64,000 nucleotides of DNA. Source: Gammaproteobacteria bacterium (lineage in GTDB: Bacteria > Pseudomonadota > Gammaproteobacteria > Arenicellales > UBA868). Numbering within the stretch: the stretch's first letter is position 1; each line of letters opens with the position of its first letter. Below, one piece after another: positions 20,322 to 32,157 of the stretch. Both the position numbers and the translations under genes were made by a program. The notes below the pieces were generated by a model. The model was not told the DNA's origin. It ran no database searches and saw only the letters and a list, made by a program, of their open reading frames with translations. The stretch spans positions 1 to 64,000 of the forward strand of contig JAAZYQ010000002.1 in assembly GCA_014239575.1 (NCBI GenBank), given 5' to 3'.

Positions 20322-21425
20322 TCAGCCAGCAATACGTTTCAATCGGCCGGGCCACTGCCAAAGAGGCCGGTCATTGGCGCGACGCCAGAACAGAACCACG
20401 GCCATAGCCGCAAACAGCAGGTGAATTGCTATCAATCCTGCCAGCGGCTCGAATCCCCCTTTAGGTATCTGGGCACACATCAGTGTTACCAGATTGGTAT
20501 AGGAAAAATAAATTGACAAGGCTACAAACATCGACACATACCGCTTGCCCCGTGGTTCCATTCGGCCCAGTGATAGTGCGAAAAGAATGAGTGCTGGAAG
20601 TACCGCCATCTTGGAGAGCCGCCAGGCTAATTCCTTGCGCTCATAGGGACTATTAGATTTCCATAACCGACCTGTTTTCCAACCATGCAGGGGATAGCGT
20701 ACCGGTGAAGCCGAGCCGACACTATCGCGGATGGCATAGCGCTCAAAATTAATGACCCGGTAAACGCTGTCCCCAGGAACACCTTCATAGCGAACACCAT
20801 CTTCTAAGACTAAAAACGCATCCTGACTATCAGGGTCGATTTGCCGGTGTGCGGTTTGCGCGAGGATCACCCCTTCCCGACCGGCATCCGACCCCCATGC
20901 AAAGACCCCCTCATACTGTCCGGTCTCATCATTCAATGACTCAACAAAATAGACCGCACGGCCGGCGCGAGTTTCCAGAAAAACGCCCGGAATAACTCCC
21001 ACGATATCATCACGGGATTTGAGATCATGCTCTATCGCTCCCACTGCCCGCACCGACATAGGTCCTACAATGAGAGAAAAACCGCCAACAATAATGGCGC
21101 TCACCAGAAGCAAAAATCCTGCGGGTCGCAGCAGGTGGCCCAAACCAAAGCCGGCTGCCGCCATGATGGTCATCTCGTTCTCCCGACTCCAGCGGCCCAG
21201 CACCATCAATATGGCCACAAACAGCATCAGCGGAAGGATCACATCCATATAACTGATCACTTTCAGAAACAGCAACAAAAAAATGCTATCGATAGGAATA
21301 ATGCCCTCGGCGGCCTGGCGTAAAAACCCCAAAACGCGAACAACGAGGAAAATACAGAAAATTACCACAGTCACGGCTCCGCTGGTCAGCAGGACTTCGC
21401 GGGCAAGGGCTCTACGCAGGATCAT
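20322..21425 (-). CDS. lptF: LPS export ABC transporter permease LptF
   Basis: YjgP family; divergent from pepA. Confidence 0.93.
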   Translation of the reverse strand: MILRRALAREVLLTSGAVTVVIFCIFLVVRVLGFLRQAAEGIIPIDSIFLLLFLKVISYMDVILPLMLFVAILMVLGRWSRENEMTIMAAAGFGLGHLLRPAGFLLLVSAIIVGGFSLIVGPMSVRAVGAIEHDLKSRDDIVGVIPGVFLETRAGRAVYFVESLNDETGQYEGVFAWGSDAGREGVILAQTAHRQIDPDSQDAFLVLEDGVRYEGVPGDSVYRVINFERYAIRDSVGSASPVRYPLHGWKTGRLWKSNSPYERKELAWRLSKMAVLPALILFALSLGRMEPRGKRYVSMFVALSIYFSYTNLVTLMCAQIPKGGFEPLAGLIAIHLLFAAMAVVLFWRRANDRPLWQWPGRLKRIAG

Positions 21426-21556
21426 TAGACGTTCCTAGCCGCTTGTTTTGACATCACATTGAATCAGCCACCACAATAGCACGTCATTTTACGTGAATCA
21501 GCATAAACGACCCAGTGTTACTAAACTCAAACCACAGTTTTATTACCAGGAAAAAT

Positions 21557-23056
21557 ATGAAAATCACCGTTTCTTCGCCCGATATCACCCGTGTACGCGC
21601 CCACTGCCTTGTTATTCCCATTCATGAAAATGGTCGCTGGTCAGCCAGCGCTCGCAAGGTTGAGGCCGCAACGCAAGGTCTGATCAGCACACTGGTTAAA
21701 GCAGGAGATATCGATGGCCGGCCCGGCGCCGCGCTGATAACACCTGCTCCATCAGGGATTAATGCCCAACGATTGCTTCTGGTCGGCGTCGGTGAGCATC
21801 CCGATGCCGATGATTTTGCCCGTGCTGCCGCTGCAGCAGCGCAGCGTCTGTGTGCAACACCAGCGACCAACGCCGTCGTAACGCTAGCGGAAATCTCTGT
21901 CAAAGGGATTGGCCCCAGTACGCGCGCCCAAATCCTGGCACAAGCGCTACATAACGCCACTTATCGCTTTAACCAATTAAAAACAGGCGCGGGGAAAGAG
22001 GTGGCCAAACGCGGTGTCGCACTGACACGGGCCACCCTTGTGCCAGGATCAAGCAACACAACATCATCCGCTCGAGCCGGCGTCAAAGAAGCGACAGCCA
22101 TCGCCAACGGCATGAAATTAGCCCAAGATCTTGGTAACCTGCCAGGAAATCTATGCACCCCCAGTTACCTCGCTACCCAGGCACGAAAACTTTCGCGTAG
22201 CCACAGCTTGGACGTCAAAATCCTGGACGAAGCCAAAATGAAGTCCCTCAAAATGGGCGCATTGCTATCCGTCTCGCGGGGTAGTCGGGAACCAGCGCGA
22301 TTTATCGTCATGGAGCATCGTGGCGGCAAATCGAATGAAGCGCCAGTGGTCCTGGTGGGAAAAGGCATAACCTTCGATGCAGGTGGGATTTCGTTGAAAC
22401 CCGCATCAGCCATGGACGAAATGAAGTACGACATGTGTGGCGGTGCTAGCGTATTTGGTGCATTGGTCGCTGCCGCTGAACTCCAACTCAAGCTTAATGT
22501 CGTGGGTATCGTGCCCAGCAGTGAAAACCTGCCTGACGGTGCCGCCAGTAAACCCGGGGACATTGTTACCAGCATGTCAGGAAAAACTATTGAGATTCTC
22601 AATACTGATGCTGAGGGCCGACTCGTCCTTTGCGATGCTCTGACCTATGCCGAACGCTACAAACCCGCAGCCATCATTGATATTGCAACACTCACCGGCG
22701 CCTGCGTGGTCGCACTGGGACATCCTGCCACAGCGTTGTTCAGCCCTGATGATGCACTGGCCGAAGAGCTCCTGGCTTGCGGTAACTTAGCCCGAGACCG
22801 CGCCTGGCGTATGCCACTCTGGGAAGACTACCAGAAACAACTCAATAGCCCCTTTGCCGATATGGCCAATATCGGTGGACGTACCGCTGGAGCCGTCACC
22901 GCTGCCTGCTTTTTATCCCGGTTTGCCACAAAGATGACTTGGGCGCACCTGGATATTGCCGGCACGGCGTGGCATTCTGGAGCTAGAAAAGGTTCAACCG
23001 GCCGCCCAGTACCCTTGTTGACTCGTTTCCTGATTAACCGAGCGAAGGCGGGCTGA
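21557..23056 (+). CDS. pepA: Leucyl aminopeptidase
   Basis: GKGITFDAGGISLKPASAMDEMKYDMCGGA and NTDAEGRLVL signature. Confidence 0.97.
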   Translation: MKITVSSPDITRVRAHCLVIPIHENGRWSASARKVEAATQGLISTLVKAGDIDGRPGAALITPAPSGINAQRLLLVGVGEHPDADDFARAAAAAAQRLCATPATNAVVTLAEISVKGIGPSTRAQILAQALHNATYRFNQLKTGAGKEVAKRGVALTRATLVPGSSNTTSSARAGVKEATAIANGMKLAQDLGNLPGNLCTPSYLATQARKLSRSHSLDVKILDEAKMKSLKMGALLSVSRGSREPARFIVMEHRGGKSNEAPVVLVGKGITFDAGGISLKPASAMDEMKYDMCGGASVFGALVAAAELQLKLNVVGIVPSSENLPDGAASKPGDIVTSMSGKTIEILNTDAEGRLVLCDALTYAERYKPAAIIDIATLTGACVVALGHPATALFSPDDALAEELLACGNLARDRAWRMPLWEDYQKQLNSPFADMANIGGRTAGAVTAACFLSRFATKMTWAHLDIAGTAWHSGARKGSTGRPVPLLTRFLINRAKAG

Positions 23057-23063
23057 TGGAGTC

Positions 23064-23495
23064 ATGAGTTGCAGGGTTGATTTCTATGTTCAGTCGGGCG
23101 GGCCTGCACAGGGCCACTTAACGCTCGCCTGTCGTGTAACGGAGAAAGCCTTTCAGGCAGGACATCAGGTTTACATACGTTGTAGCAGCGTAGAACAGGC
23201 CAAAACCCTGGACCAGCTACTATGGACCTTCTCTCAGAACAGCTTTGTACCCCACTCTATCAAAGGCATAGGCAAAACCCGTACACCCGTGACCATCGGG
23301 AATGAGCCGGCTAAAAGTGAAACTGCCCAGGTGGTGGTGTCCCTGGCTGGGGACCCGGTCGCCGATTTCAGCAACTTTCTCCGCATCGCCGAGATCGTCG
23401 GCCATGAAGATGTTGAACGGGAATCGGGCCGGAAGCGGTTTCGCTTTTACCGTGAAAATGGAGTTGAACCAACCACTCATGAAATTAAGCTGTAG
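23064..23495 (+). CDS. holC: DNA polymerase III chi subunit
   Basis: Position between pepA and valS; HolC-like length and sequence. Confidence 0.9.
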   Translation: MSCRVDFYVQSGGPAQGHLTLACRVTEKAFQAGHQVYIRCSSVEQAKTLDQLLWTFSQNSFVPHSIKGIGKTRTPVTIGNEPAKSETAQVVVSLAGDPVADFSNFLRIAEIVGHEDVERESGRKRFRFYRENGVEPTTHEIKL

Positions 23496-23510
23496 CGGGA
23501 CAAGGCTACG

Positions 23511-24026
23511 ATGACACCAAAAAAAGATCGAGAGGTGCTGATCCGGGAGCTGGAAAACCTGGGCGAATTAATTGAGTCTGACCCGGATGACACGCTAACC
23601 CTGGATGCTCTAGCGCAAGACTTGGTGCCAGCGGATTCCCAGGAATTTATAACCCAAGAGACGCCTCTCATAACGAAGAAGTCCGATCCGGAGCATCCGC
23701 AAACCGTGGATATGTTCATAGCTCCAGACCCAAAAGCTTCCAAAGAAGCTTCCGCTGAGACATTAGATAGCCCTATCGCCGCAGGCGACTCTACCGATAC
23801 TGAACACGAGAGCCTGCCTGTGCAGCCAAACAGGGAGCCGCCGGTGATCGATGAAACGAAGGTGACGACTGACGACGAGGGTCTTGAGGAACTGACCAGC
23901 GAACTGCTCGCCGCCGTTGAAAAAAGACTATCCCTTCATTCAGACGAATCTCTACCCGAATCGCTGCGTGACGAATTAGCCCACGATATCAGCCAGCATC
24001 TGGCCCCGTGGCTGCGCGACTCCTGA
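23511..24026 (+). CDS. Hypothetical acidic protein between holC and valS
   Basis: Intact frame, acidic low-complexity centre. Confidence 0.6.
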   Translation: MTPKKDREVLIRELENLGELIESDPDDTLTLDALAQDLVPADSQEFITQETPLITKKSDPEHPQTVDMFIAPDPKASKEASAETLDSPIAAGDSTDTEHESLPVQPNREPPVIDETKVTTDDEGLEELTSELLAAVEKRLSLHSDESLPESLRDELAHDISQHLAPWLRDS

Positions 24027-24128
24027 CAGCCCTCACCTCGTCTGTGGACGTGCCTGTCCCGCAGCTGTTGGCCTATACTTTCACGCTTTGTCAATTTCTA
24101 CCCTGACAGTAGAAAACGCCATTAATTC

Positions 24129-26909
24129 ATGAACGAAAACGAACTCAGTAAAACCTATGACCCGCATGCGATAGAACAGGCGCTTTACGACGCATGGGAA
24201 AGTAGTGGTCAATTTGCGCCGGCCGGGACCGGAGCGCCTTACTGCATTGCCATCCCTCCACCCAACGTCACCGGCAGCCTGCATATGGGCCATGCCTTCC
24301 AGGATACGATCATGGACGCACTGGTGCGATACCACCGGATGCGTGGCCATCGAACCTTGTGGCAGGGTGGAACAGACCATGCGGGCATTGCAACGCAAAT
24401 GGTGGTTGAGCGCCAACTAAACGCCGAAGGCAAAACCCGCCATGATCTGGGACGCGATGCATTCATCGAACGCATCTGGAAATGGAAACGCGAATCCGGC
24501 GGGACGATCACCCGGCAACTGCGACGCATGGGGGCGTCTTTAGATTGGAGCCGGGAGCGATTTACCATGGACGAAGATCTGTCCCACGCAGTGCGTGAGG
24601 CTTTCGTCCGGTTGTACGAGGAAGATCTGATATACCGTGGCAAGCGGCTGGTTAACTGGGACCCAGTGCTGCACACCGCACTGTCAGATCTGGAGGTACT
24701 TGCCGAAGAGGAGCAGAGTTTCCTGTGGCATCTACGCTACCCGCTGGCCAATGGCAGCGGTTACGTGATCGTCGCCACCACCCGGCCGGAAACTATGCTT
24801 GGCGACGCCGCAGTGGCGGTACACCCTGACGATGAGCGGTACCGTCAACTTGTCGGCTGTCAGGTCATGTTACCGCTGGTCGGGCGTGAGATTCCCATCA
24901 TCGCTGATGATTATGTTGATCCAGATTTCGGTACAGGCTGTCTGAAAATTACACCGGCACATGATTTCAACGATTACGAGGTCGGAAACCGGCACGGGCT
25001 CACGCCAGTCAATATCCTCGACCCCAGCGCCGCAATCAATCTGCCGGGTTCACCCTATCATGGGATGGACCGTTACGATGCCCGGGAACGAATTGTCGCC
25101 GATCTTAAGGCGCTCGATCTTATAGAACAAATAGACGATCACACCCTCATGGTTCCCCGGGGGGACCGCTCCCATGCAGTCGTCGAACCCTACCTGACCG
25201 ACCAGTGGTTTGTGCGGGCACAAGCACTGGCCGAGCCTGCGATCAAGGCGGTAGAAGACGGTGATATCCGCTTCGTCCCGGCTAACTGGAGTCGCACCTA
25301 TTTTGACTGGATGCACAATATTCAGGATTGGTGTATCTCCCGACAGATCTGGTGGGGTCACCGCATTCCTGCCTGGTACGACGATCAGGGTAATATCTTT
25401 GTTGCACGCGATGAAGCTCAGGCGCAGATACAAGCACAGGCACTGCATGGCCAGGTCGTATCTCTATATCAGGACGATGACGTACTAGACACCTGGTTTT
25501 CTTCGGCCCTGTGGCCCTTTTCGACCCTGGGCTGGCCCGACTCGACTGATGAACTCGATACCTTTTACCCCACCAGTGTGCTCGTAACCGGCTTTGATAT
25601 TATCTTTTTCTGGGTCGCCCGGATGATCATGTTTGGCCTGAAGTTTACCGGCAGCGCTCCCTTCCGAGACGTCTATGTACATGGACTGGTACGCGATGCC
25701 GACGGACAAAAAATGTCCAAGTCCAAGGGTAACGTGCTTGACCCATTGGATCTGATCGATGGCATTGCGCTGCCGGCTCTTGTCGAAAAACGTACCACCG
25801 GCCTCATGCAACCGCAAATGGCGAAGCATATTGAAGATACGACCCGCCGCCAATTTCCGGATGGGATTCCTTCTTTCGGCACCGACGCGTTGCGATTTAC
25901 ATTTGCCAGTTTGGCGACTCAAGGCCGAGATATCCGCTTTGACCTGGGCCGAGTCGAAGGCTTTCGTAATTTCTGCAATAAGCTTTGGAACGCCGCACGT
26001 TTTGTGATGATGAATACTGATTCTCTTGTGGACAAGCCCCTGGCTAACTTTGAAACTGGAACAGCCGAACGCTGGATAAACTCCCGGTTGCAACACATTG
26101 CTCAAGATGTTGCAACATCGATGGAAGTCTATCGGCTTGACCAAGTGGTACAAACATTGCATGCCTTTGCCTGGGATGAATACTGCAGCTGGTACCTGGA
26201 AATCGCAAAGATCGAACTCGCTGACGATGGCTTGTCGGAGGCACACAAGGATGGTGTGCGTCAGACCCTGGTCAACGTACTCGGCGCCGCGTTGCGAATG
26301 CTTCACCCGATCATGCCATTTATCACTGAAGCACTGTGGCAGCAATTACGTTCGCGCACATTAACCAATAGCGACTCGATCATGAATCAGCCTTACCCAC
26401 AGTTTGAACCGAATCAGGTTGACGACAAAGCCGTTGCCGACATGGAGTGGGTGCAGGCCGTCGTCAGTGGCGTACGCAATATACGCGGGGAGATGAACAT
26501 TGATCCGCGCAAAGAGTTGCCGGTCATATTTCAGGGCGGCAATGATCTCGATAGACGGCGAGCCAGGGATTTTCAAACGCTACTGGCCGCATTGGGCCGC
26601 TTACAAAGCCTGGCATTTGTCGCCGATGGCGAAGACACTCCGCAAAGCGCGACAGCGCTTTCAGGCGAGATGAAGATCCTGGTTCCGCTAGGATCTGTTA
26701 TCGACCGCACGGCCGAACTCAAGCGCCTAGAACGAGAGGTGGAGAAGCTCGCCGAGGATTTACAGCGTTGTCAGACGAAGCTATCAAACCCTAACTTTGT
26801 GGCCCGGGCTCCAGAAAATATCGTAAACAAAGAGCAAAACCGTGCAGATCAACTCGCACGCGATATCGAAGAGCTGAAATCCCAACAAACCCGGGTCGCT
26901 AGCCTATAG
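24129..26909 (+). CDS. valS: Valyl-tRNA synthetase
   Basis: [15 protein letters not shown] (HIGH) and [12 protein letters not shown] (KMSKS). Confidence 0.98.
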   Translation: MNENELSKTYDPHAIEQALYDAWESSGQFAPAGTGAPYCIAIPPPNVTGSLHMGHAFQDTIMDALVRYHRMRGHRTLWQGGTDHAGIATQMVVERQLNAEGKTRHDLGRDAFIERIWKWKRESGGTITRQLRRMGASLDWSRERFTMDEDLSHAVREAFVRLYEEDLIYRGKRLVNWDPVLHTALSDLEVLAEEEQSFLWHLRYPLANGSGYVIVATTRPETMLGDAAVAVHPDDERYRQLVGCQVMLPLVGREIPIIADDYVDPDFGTGCLKITPAHDFNDYEVGNRHGLTPVNILDPSAAINLPGSPYHGMDRYDARERIVADLKALDLIEQIDDHTLMVPRGDRSHAVVEPYLTDQWFVRAQALAEPAIKAVEDGDIRFVPANWSRTYFDWMHNIQDWCISRQIWWGHRIPAWYDDQGNIFVARDEAQAQIQAQALHGQVVSLYQDDDVLDTWFSSALWPFSTLGWPDSTDELDTFYPTSVLVTGFDIIFFWVARMIMFGLKFTGSAPFRDVYVHGLVRDADGQKMSKSKGNVLDPLDLIDGIALPALVEKRTTGLMQPQMAKHIEDTTRRQFPDGIPSFGTDALRFTFASLATQGRDIRFDLGRVEGFRNFCNKLWNAARFVMMNTDSLVDKPLANFETGTAERWINSRLQHIAQDVATSMEVYRLDQVVQTLHAFAWDEYCSWYLEIAKIELADDGLSEAHKDGVRQTLVNVLGAALRMLHPIMPFITEALWQQLRSRTLTNSDSIMNQPYPQFEPNQVDDKAVADMEWVQAVVSGVRNIRGEMNIDPRKELPVIFQGGNDLDRRRARDFQTLLAALGRLQSLAFVADGEDTPQSATALSGEMKILVPLGSVIDRTAELKRLEREVEKLAEDLQRCQTKLSNPNFVARAPENIVNKEQNRADQLARDIEELKSQQTRVASL

Positions 26910-26943
26910 TCCACCAACCAGCTTGAAACTGGACTGGAAGTGT

Positions 26944-27675
26944 CTATGGTGAACATGCGCTACCGGCCAGCGCCACCATGGCGACCGCAGCCGTTTCAAT
27001 ACGCAGCACGCTATCTCCCAACGACACCGACGCGCTCGTCACTGTGGTCAGCTGGTCGCGCTCACACGCCGTGAATCCCCCTTCAGGCCCCACTAGAAGA
27101 TAGATGGTCGACGCGTTGGCGATCAAAGGTGAAACCTGCGCAGCTGAATGCCCGCCACGATCGGCCAACAGTACCACTGTATCCGGGCTCATGCTTTGGG
27201 AAACCAAGGTCTCAATACCCCTGGGCGGATGAATCACTGGCAGCCACGGCTGGTGACTCTGCTTGCAGGCCTCGATAACGACTCGCTGCCACCGGGACAA
27301 CCCCCGGTCTCGCATACGACTCACACTGTGCTCGCACATCAGTACCGAAAAATCGGTCATTCCCAGCTGAACCGCCATATCCAACATCGTCACTTGACGT
27401 TCATTCTTGGGTAAAGCGCTCAGCAGATGGATACGACGTCGTGGAGCCGGTAGCTCCTGCCCCGCTTCCAAGTCGATATGCACTTCCAGTGGGCGCTGAA
27501 CAATGTCACTGATACGGCCCGGCGCGATATGACCTGCGCCGTTAAACAGCCAAAGTGGATCACCGACCTTGAGGCGGCGAGATCGTACCACGTGACTGGC
27601 CTGCGGCTCGCTCAACAAAGCCTGGGTGTCGCCCCCAGTAAGATCCGGCAGATAGAACCAATAGCCAGTTCTCAT
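26944..27675 (-). CDS. rsmE: 16S rRNA (uracil1498-N3)-methyltransferase
   Basis: LVGPEGGFTACE and LGDSVLRIETAAVAMVAL motifs. Confidence 0.94.
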   Translation of the reverse strand: MRTGYWFYLPDLTGGDTQALLSEPQASHVVRSRRLKVGDPLWLFNGAGHIAPGRISDIVQRPLEVHIDLEAGQELPAPRRRIHLLSALPKNERQVTMLDMAVQLGMTDFSVLMCEHSVSRMRDRGLSRWQRVVIEACKQSHQPWLPVIHPPRGIETLVSQSMSPDTVVLLADRGGHSAAQVSPLIANASTIYLLVGPEGGFTACERDQLTTVTSASVSLGDSVLRIETAAVAMVALAGSACSP

Positions 27676-28400
27676 GATGCTCCCGCCAGGTAAACGTCAT
27701 ACCGTATTGATCTACCCCTGAAACAACCATCAGGATTAGCAGCCAGTGGCGCTGCATGGCGTGGACGCTTAACAACCACCCGTCTTAGCGCTTTTTCTCG
27801 GGCGATACTCACAAGCCGTTGTGCATCTCGGTCATCGCCGGCGAGCACACGCAATAGCTGTTGCGATTTACGTGCCAACGCCGTGTGGCGTTGAGTCTTC
27901 GGGAACATTGGATCAAGGAAGATAACATCTGCTGGCGGCTGTAGCGCAATCTGTTCACAGGCATCGCCGACAATCACTTCAAACTGAGCGCTAGCCGACT
28001 GGGATCGGAAACGCTGCGCCGCATCTTCCAGCATCGCAGCAATTACCCCAACCCGCTCAATAGCAATCACCTTTTTGCCACGTCCGGCAAAATCAAAAGC
28101 ATCAGCGCCAAAGCCTGCCGTGGCATCAATAATAGTTCGGCAACCCCGTCCCAGCGAGCGGGTAATCAGGTCGCGGCCCGGGGCGGGCCTTCGCCGGCGT
28201 TGTGGATCAATCACCAGCGCATGCGTGCCTCGCTGAGCACAGTTCCGCAACGCCAAGCGGTCCGGGTATACCTCCAGAACCATGCCTGAAACATCGGCCG
28301 AGCAGTCCAACAGTGGTAAAGCGAGACCCAAAGCCAGCTCCTCTGCCCGGGCGATGGCCTGTGGTGCCATCGCGACAATCGATACCTCACCGTTAACCAT
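27672..28400 (-). CDS. rsmJ: 16S rRNA (guanine1516-N2)-methyltransferase
   Basis: DATAGFGADAFDFAG and VIFLDPMFP motifs; overlaps rsmE by 4 nt. Confidence 0.9.
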   Translation of the reverse strand: MVNGEVSIVAMAPQAIARAEELALGLALPLLDCSADVSGMVLEVYPDRLALRNCAQRGTHALVIDPQRRRRPAPGRDLITRSLGRGCRTIIDATAGFGADAFDFAGRGKKVIAIERVGVIAAMLEDAAQRFRSQSASAQFEVIVGDACEQIALQPPADVIFLDPMFPKTQRHTALARKSQQLLRVLAGDDRDAQRLVSIAREKALRRVVVKRPRHAAPLAANPDGCFRGRSIRYDVYLAGAS

Positions 28401-28483
28401 AGGAATAGTCTAACTTTGACACTGGCCCGTGCTTAGGATAAAAATCACTTCCACCTTCATTTTACTTAAAGGAACTATGCAAG

Positions 28484-29278
28484 ATGGGATTTCTCGACGG
28501 CAAGCGCGCGTTGATTACCGGTGTAGCATCAAACCGTTCTATTTCCTGGGGTATTGCACAAGCGATGGCCCGCGAAGGAGCACAACTGGCGCTGACCTTT
28601 GAAAATGATAAGCTCGGTGAGCGAGCCGAAAAATTTGCCGCGCAGTTAGGCTCACAGATAGCGATCCGCTGTGATGTTTCCAGCGACAACGATATCGAGA
28701 ATATGACCGCCAGTCTCGCACAACACTGGGATACCGTCGATATTCTCGTACACTCGATTGCTTTCGCTCCTCGAGAAGAGCTGGAAGGTATGTTTCTGGA
28801 TTCCGTGACCCGGGAAGGATTTCGCACCGCCCATGAAATCAGCTCTTACAGTTTCGCCGCATTGGCACGTTCATTGCGCCCAATGATGAGCGATGGTGGC
28901 GCCATGCTGACACTGAGTTATATCGGCTCGCAACGCTCGATGCCCGGCTACAACGTTATGGGCCTGGCTAAAGCCAGCCTTGAAGCCAATGTGCGTTACC
29001 TGGCGCAATCCCTGGGTGACGATGGGATACGAGTCAATGGAATCTCTGCAGGGCCGATAAAAACTCTTGCCGCATCTGGAATTCGCGGACTGAAAAAAAT
29101 GATGAAGTTCTATGAAAACGCCGCTCCACTCGGGCGTGGCGTCACTATCGAGGAAGTCGGCAACACCGCAGCATTTCTCTGCTCGGACCTGGCGTCTGGA
29201 ATCACCGGCGAGATTACCTATGTCGATGGCGGCTTCAACACCGTCGGAATCAGTTCTCGTTTTGTGGACGAATCCTGA
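28484..29278 (+). CDS. fabI: Enoyl-ACP reductase (NADH)
   Basis: [40 protein letters not shown]. Confidence 0.96.
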   Translation: MGFLDGKRALITGVASNRSISWGIAQAMAREGAQLALTFENDKLGERAEKFAAQLGSQIAIRCDVSSDNDIENMTASLAQHWDTVDILVHSIAFAPREELEGMFLDSVTREGFRTAHEISSYSFAALARSLRPMMSDGGAMLTLSYIGSQRSMPGYNVMGLAKASLEANVRYLAQSLGDDGIRVNGISAGPIKTLAASGIRGLKKMMKFYENAAPLGRGVTIEEVGNTAAFLCSDLASGITGEITYVDGGFNTVGISSRFVDES

Positions 29279-29298
29279 TCTGAACCGATCCCAGTCAG

Positions 29299-31212
29299 TT
29301 ATAGGTTTTCTTCAAACACCTCTATCTGCGCTGCCGACCGCAAAGTGTGACGCAGTCCTGATAAAAGCTCTTCGCCACCACGAGCGGCGATTAAGTTCTC
29401 GACCTGCTGGCGTTCGCCCGGATTAGCATCAGCCGGATTGCCCGGAATCACCTCCTCCAGTTGGAACACAGTATAACGGGTCGAATCGAGACGTCGGCCA
29501 CCATAAGTTGCCCTGCCGGGGCTGGGAACAGGGCTTGAAAAAACCGCCAGGGCGACGCCCTGCTCAATCGGACTGGACAACTTGGTCGGATCCTGTGGTA
29601 ATTCATACGATTCGAGTTGATGCTCAGCCAACGCCTCGTGCCAGTTTGTACCTGAACGCATTACATCAATAAGTGCCTGCGCTGCGGCTTCCTGGGCGCG
29701 AAGCGCAGCCTTGGCCACAAGCTCGCTTTCAATACCCTGGCGAACTTCCTCGAAAGCCTGCTTACGCGGCTCACGGAAATCGGCGTAACGCACGGCAACC
29801 AAGGTATCGCTGTCGACCTCCATCATCTCACTGTTAAGTCGATCAACGCGGACTTCATCACTAAATGCAGCCTGGCGAACAACACCACTTTGGCTCAGGC
29901 CAGTGCCTGTGGCGCGAGAAAACCACGCACTGCGCTCTATCGGCAGGCCCAAGATATCGGCGGCCGGCTCAAGCGAGCCTGACTGCTCAAAGACGATGTT
30001 TTGAAAATCCTCAGCCAGCACTAGAAATTGCTCTTCGGCGGCTTCGCGAGCTAACACTGAGCGTATTTCGCCGCGTACCTCAGTAAAAGGTTTAGTTTCA
30101 CTTTCACGCAAATCAGTCAAGCGAATCACGTGCCAACCATAATCTGTGCGAACCGGCTCGCTCACCTCACCTTGATCAAGAGCAAACACAGCTTCTTCAA
30201 ACGGCAGCGCCATGGTGCCAGGACGAATGACTCCCAGATCACCACCACGACCCGCTGAACCAGTATCGCTAGAATGCTCGCGCGCGAGCTGTTCGAAATC
30301 CCCGCCAGCCCGAGCCCGTAGAGCTAACCCTGCCGCTTGCGCCTGGGTGGCATCCACCACATCAGCAGAGGCATCGGCAGCCACGCTGATCAAGATATGG
30401 CTCGCACGACGACTCCCGGGACGCGAAAACTGTGCCGTATTCATCTCATAATAACTCTTCAGGGAATCTTCATTCACACTTATCTGCTGAGCCAGATCAA
30501 CAACCGACAATCGCAGATAGTCCACCTGTATTTCAGCCGGATTAACATAACGATCGGGATTGTTATCGTACTCAGCACGGACCGCAGCAGCATCTACAGT
30601 GGCCGAGTGCGAAAACTTTTCAATGCCCAGCACGGTGTAACTCGCGTGACGGCGTTGATTCAACAACTCAATGGCGCGGTCTATTGCCGCCGGTATTACA
30701 AAAGCAGTTTCGCTTAAACCCGCTCGCAACTGTTCAAGCGCGCCCTGCTGGCGTTGCTGCTGCTCGAAGCCCTCCACCGAAAGACCTGCATTACGCACCA
30801 GTGTTTCATATCGATCCGGATCAAAAACCCCATCACTGTGAAAGGCCTCAATCGATCTGATCCGACTAACCAACTGCTCATCGGTAACCCGATAGCCTCG
30901 TTCGCGCAGATACTCCGCCTGCAGGTTACTGTCAATCAGTGATTCAAGTACCTGTAACTTGAACGCCGGGTTAGAGAAGTACTCGGCATCGACATTTCGC
31001 CCCATGATCTGAACCAGTGAGCGACGATGATCTGAAAGAGCCTGCTGATATGCTCGCTGTTCTAGGTCAACCCCATTGACTGTCGCGACCACTATCTTTG
31101 AAGCGCCTTCAAAATAGGAATTGATACCCCATAAGGCAAAGGGGATAGTGATTAGGATCACCAGTGTCCAGGCAATCCAACCGGTTGCGCGCTCCCTAAT
31201 TGCTGTCAGCAT
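29299..31212 (-). CDS. ppiD: SurA N-terminal/parvulin peptidyl-prolyl isomerase PpiD
   Basis: N-terminal TM anchor; RRASHILISVAADA...GGDLGVIRPGTM parvulin domain. Confidence 0.94.
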   Translation of the reverse strand: MLTAIRERATGWIAWTLVILITIPFALWGINSYFEGASKIVVATVNGVDLEQRAYQQALSDHRRSLVQIMGRNVDAEYFSNPAFKLQVLESLIDSNLQAEYLRERGYRVTDEQLVSRIRSIEAFHSDGVFDPDRYETLVRNAGLSVEGFEQQQRQQGALEQLRAGLSETAFVIPAAIDRAIELLNQRRHASYTVLGIEKFSHSATVDAAAVRAEYDNNPDRYVNPAEIQVDYLRLSVVDLAQQISVNEDSLKSYYEMNTAQFSRPGSRRASHILISVAADASADVVDATQAQAAGLALRARAGGDFEQLAREHSSDTGSAGRGGDLGVIRPGTMALPFEEAVFALDQGEVSEPVRTDYGWHVIRLTDLRESETKPFTEVRGEIRSVLAREAAEEQFLVLAEDFQNIVFEQSGSLEPAADILGLPIERSAWFSRATGTGLSQSGVVRQAAFSDEVRVDRLNSEMMEVDSDTLVAVRYADFREPRKQAFEEVRQGIESELVAKAALRAQEAAAQALIDVMRSGTNWHEALAEHQLESYELPQDPTKLSSPIEQGVALAVFSSPVPSPGRATYGGRRLDSTRYTVFQLEEVIPGNPADANPGERQQVENLIAARGGEELLSGLRHTLRSAAQIEVFEENL

Positions 31213-31356
31213 GCTTTACTTACCCTAGATGTGTGGTGCCCACCGGCGAGGACGGCCCAGCCAGACCTACCCCATTGCCAGTCAAACATAATGGTATCAC
31301 TGCAGCCAGTGTAACCCGCATAGGCGGGCCGGAGACGCATCCTTGCGCCCAAAAGA

Positions 31357-31433
31357 TGGCGGAGCGGACGGGACTCGAACCCGCGACCACCGGCGTGACA
31401 GGCCGGTATTCTAACCAACTGAACTACCGCTCC
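31357..31433 (-). tRNA. tRNA-Asp(GTC)
   Basis: GGAGCGGTAGTTCAGTTGG...CCTGTCACGCC...GGTTCGAGTCCCGTCCGCTCCGCCA. Confidence 0.96.
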
Positions 31434-31480
31434 GAATATTGATTGAATCAGTCCAACGAATTTTTTCTTCCGCGGGCCCT

Positions 31481-31556
31481 TGGTGGGTGCTGCGGGGTTC
31501 GAACCTGCGACCTTCGCCTTGTAAGGGCGACGCTCTCCCAACTGAGCTAAGCACCC
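31481..31556 (-). tRNA. tRNA-Val(TAC)
   Basis: GGGTGCTTAGCTCAGTTGG...CCCTTACAAGG...GGTTCGAACCCCGCAGCACCCACCA. Confidence 0.96.
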
Positions 31557-31568
31557 CCGAAGGGCGCG

Positions 31569-31841
31569 CTAGTTTACGGCATCCTTCAGCCCTTTGCCAG
31601 CCTTGAACTTGGGTGCCCGAGACGGCGCGATGGTAATACTCTCGCCTGTACGGGGATTACGTCCAACCCTGGCCGCACGTTCGCTTATCGAGAAAATACC
31701 GAATCCAACCAGGGACACGCTCTCCCCACGCTGTAGCGATGAGGTAATTCCATTAAGGACGGACTCGACCGCTGAACCCGCCTCAGATTTTCCCAAACCA
31801 GTTGCAGATGCAACCGAATCGATCAGATCCGCTTTATTCAT
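31569..31841 (-). CDS. hup: DNA-binding protein HU
   Basis: MNKADLIDSVASATGLGKSEA...GRNPRTGESITIAPSRAPKFKAGKGLKDAVN. Confidence 0.96.
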   Translation of the reverse strand: MNKADLIDSVASATGLGKSEAGSAVESVLNGITSSLQRGESVSLVGFGIFSISERAARVGRNPRTGESITIAPSRAPKFKAGKGLKDAVN

Positions 31842-32157
31842 GCTCTGTTCCTCTTGTCCAGTAATAGGGCTTGCCCGGCAAGCTATCTCCCCTAAGAAAC
31901 CGATCGACGCCAATCTGGTCGCTGTCGACTCCTGGGCATCCGGGTCCTCTTGTTATACCAACAGGAAAAACGGTGTCAACCGTAAACTGAGGGGCAGCAA
32001 CGCCACACCAGCGATATCCCAACCTCAGGAATGACGTAAGAAATATACGGCAACCCCATGAAAGAAAATAGGCTAAAGGTAATCTATAGCCATTTCAATC
32101 GCATACCGGCTTGCGAGACCCCTAACCCTAATCTAGCCACAGGATCATGGGCAAGGC

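Noticed and set aside
25485-26345. 286-aa minus-strand ORF
   Set aside because: Antisense to valS; no recognisable protein features.
31200-31541. ORFs across the tRNA-Asp/tRNA-Val region
   Set aside because: Read-through of tRNA genes (e.g. MAERTGLEPATTGVTGRYSNQLNYRSEY).
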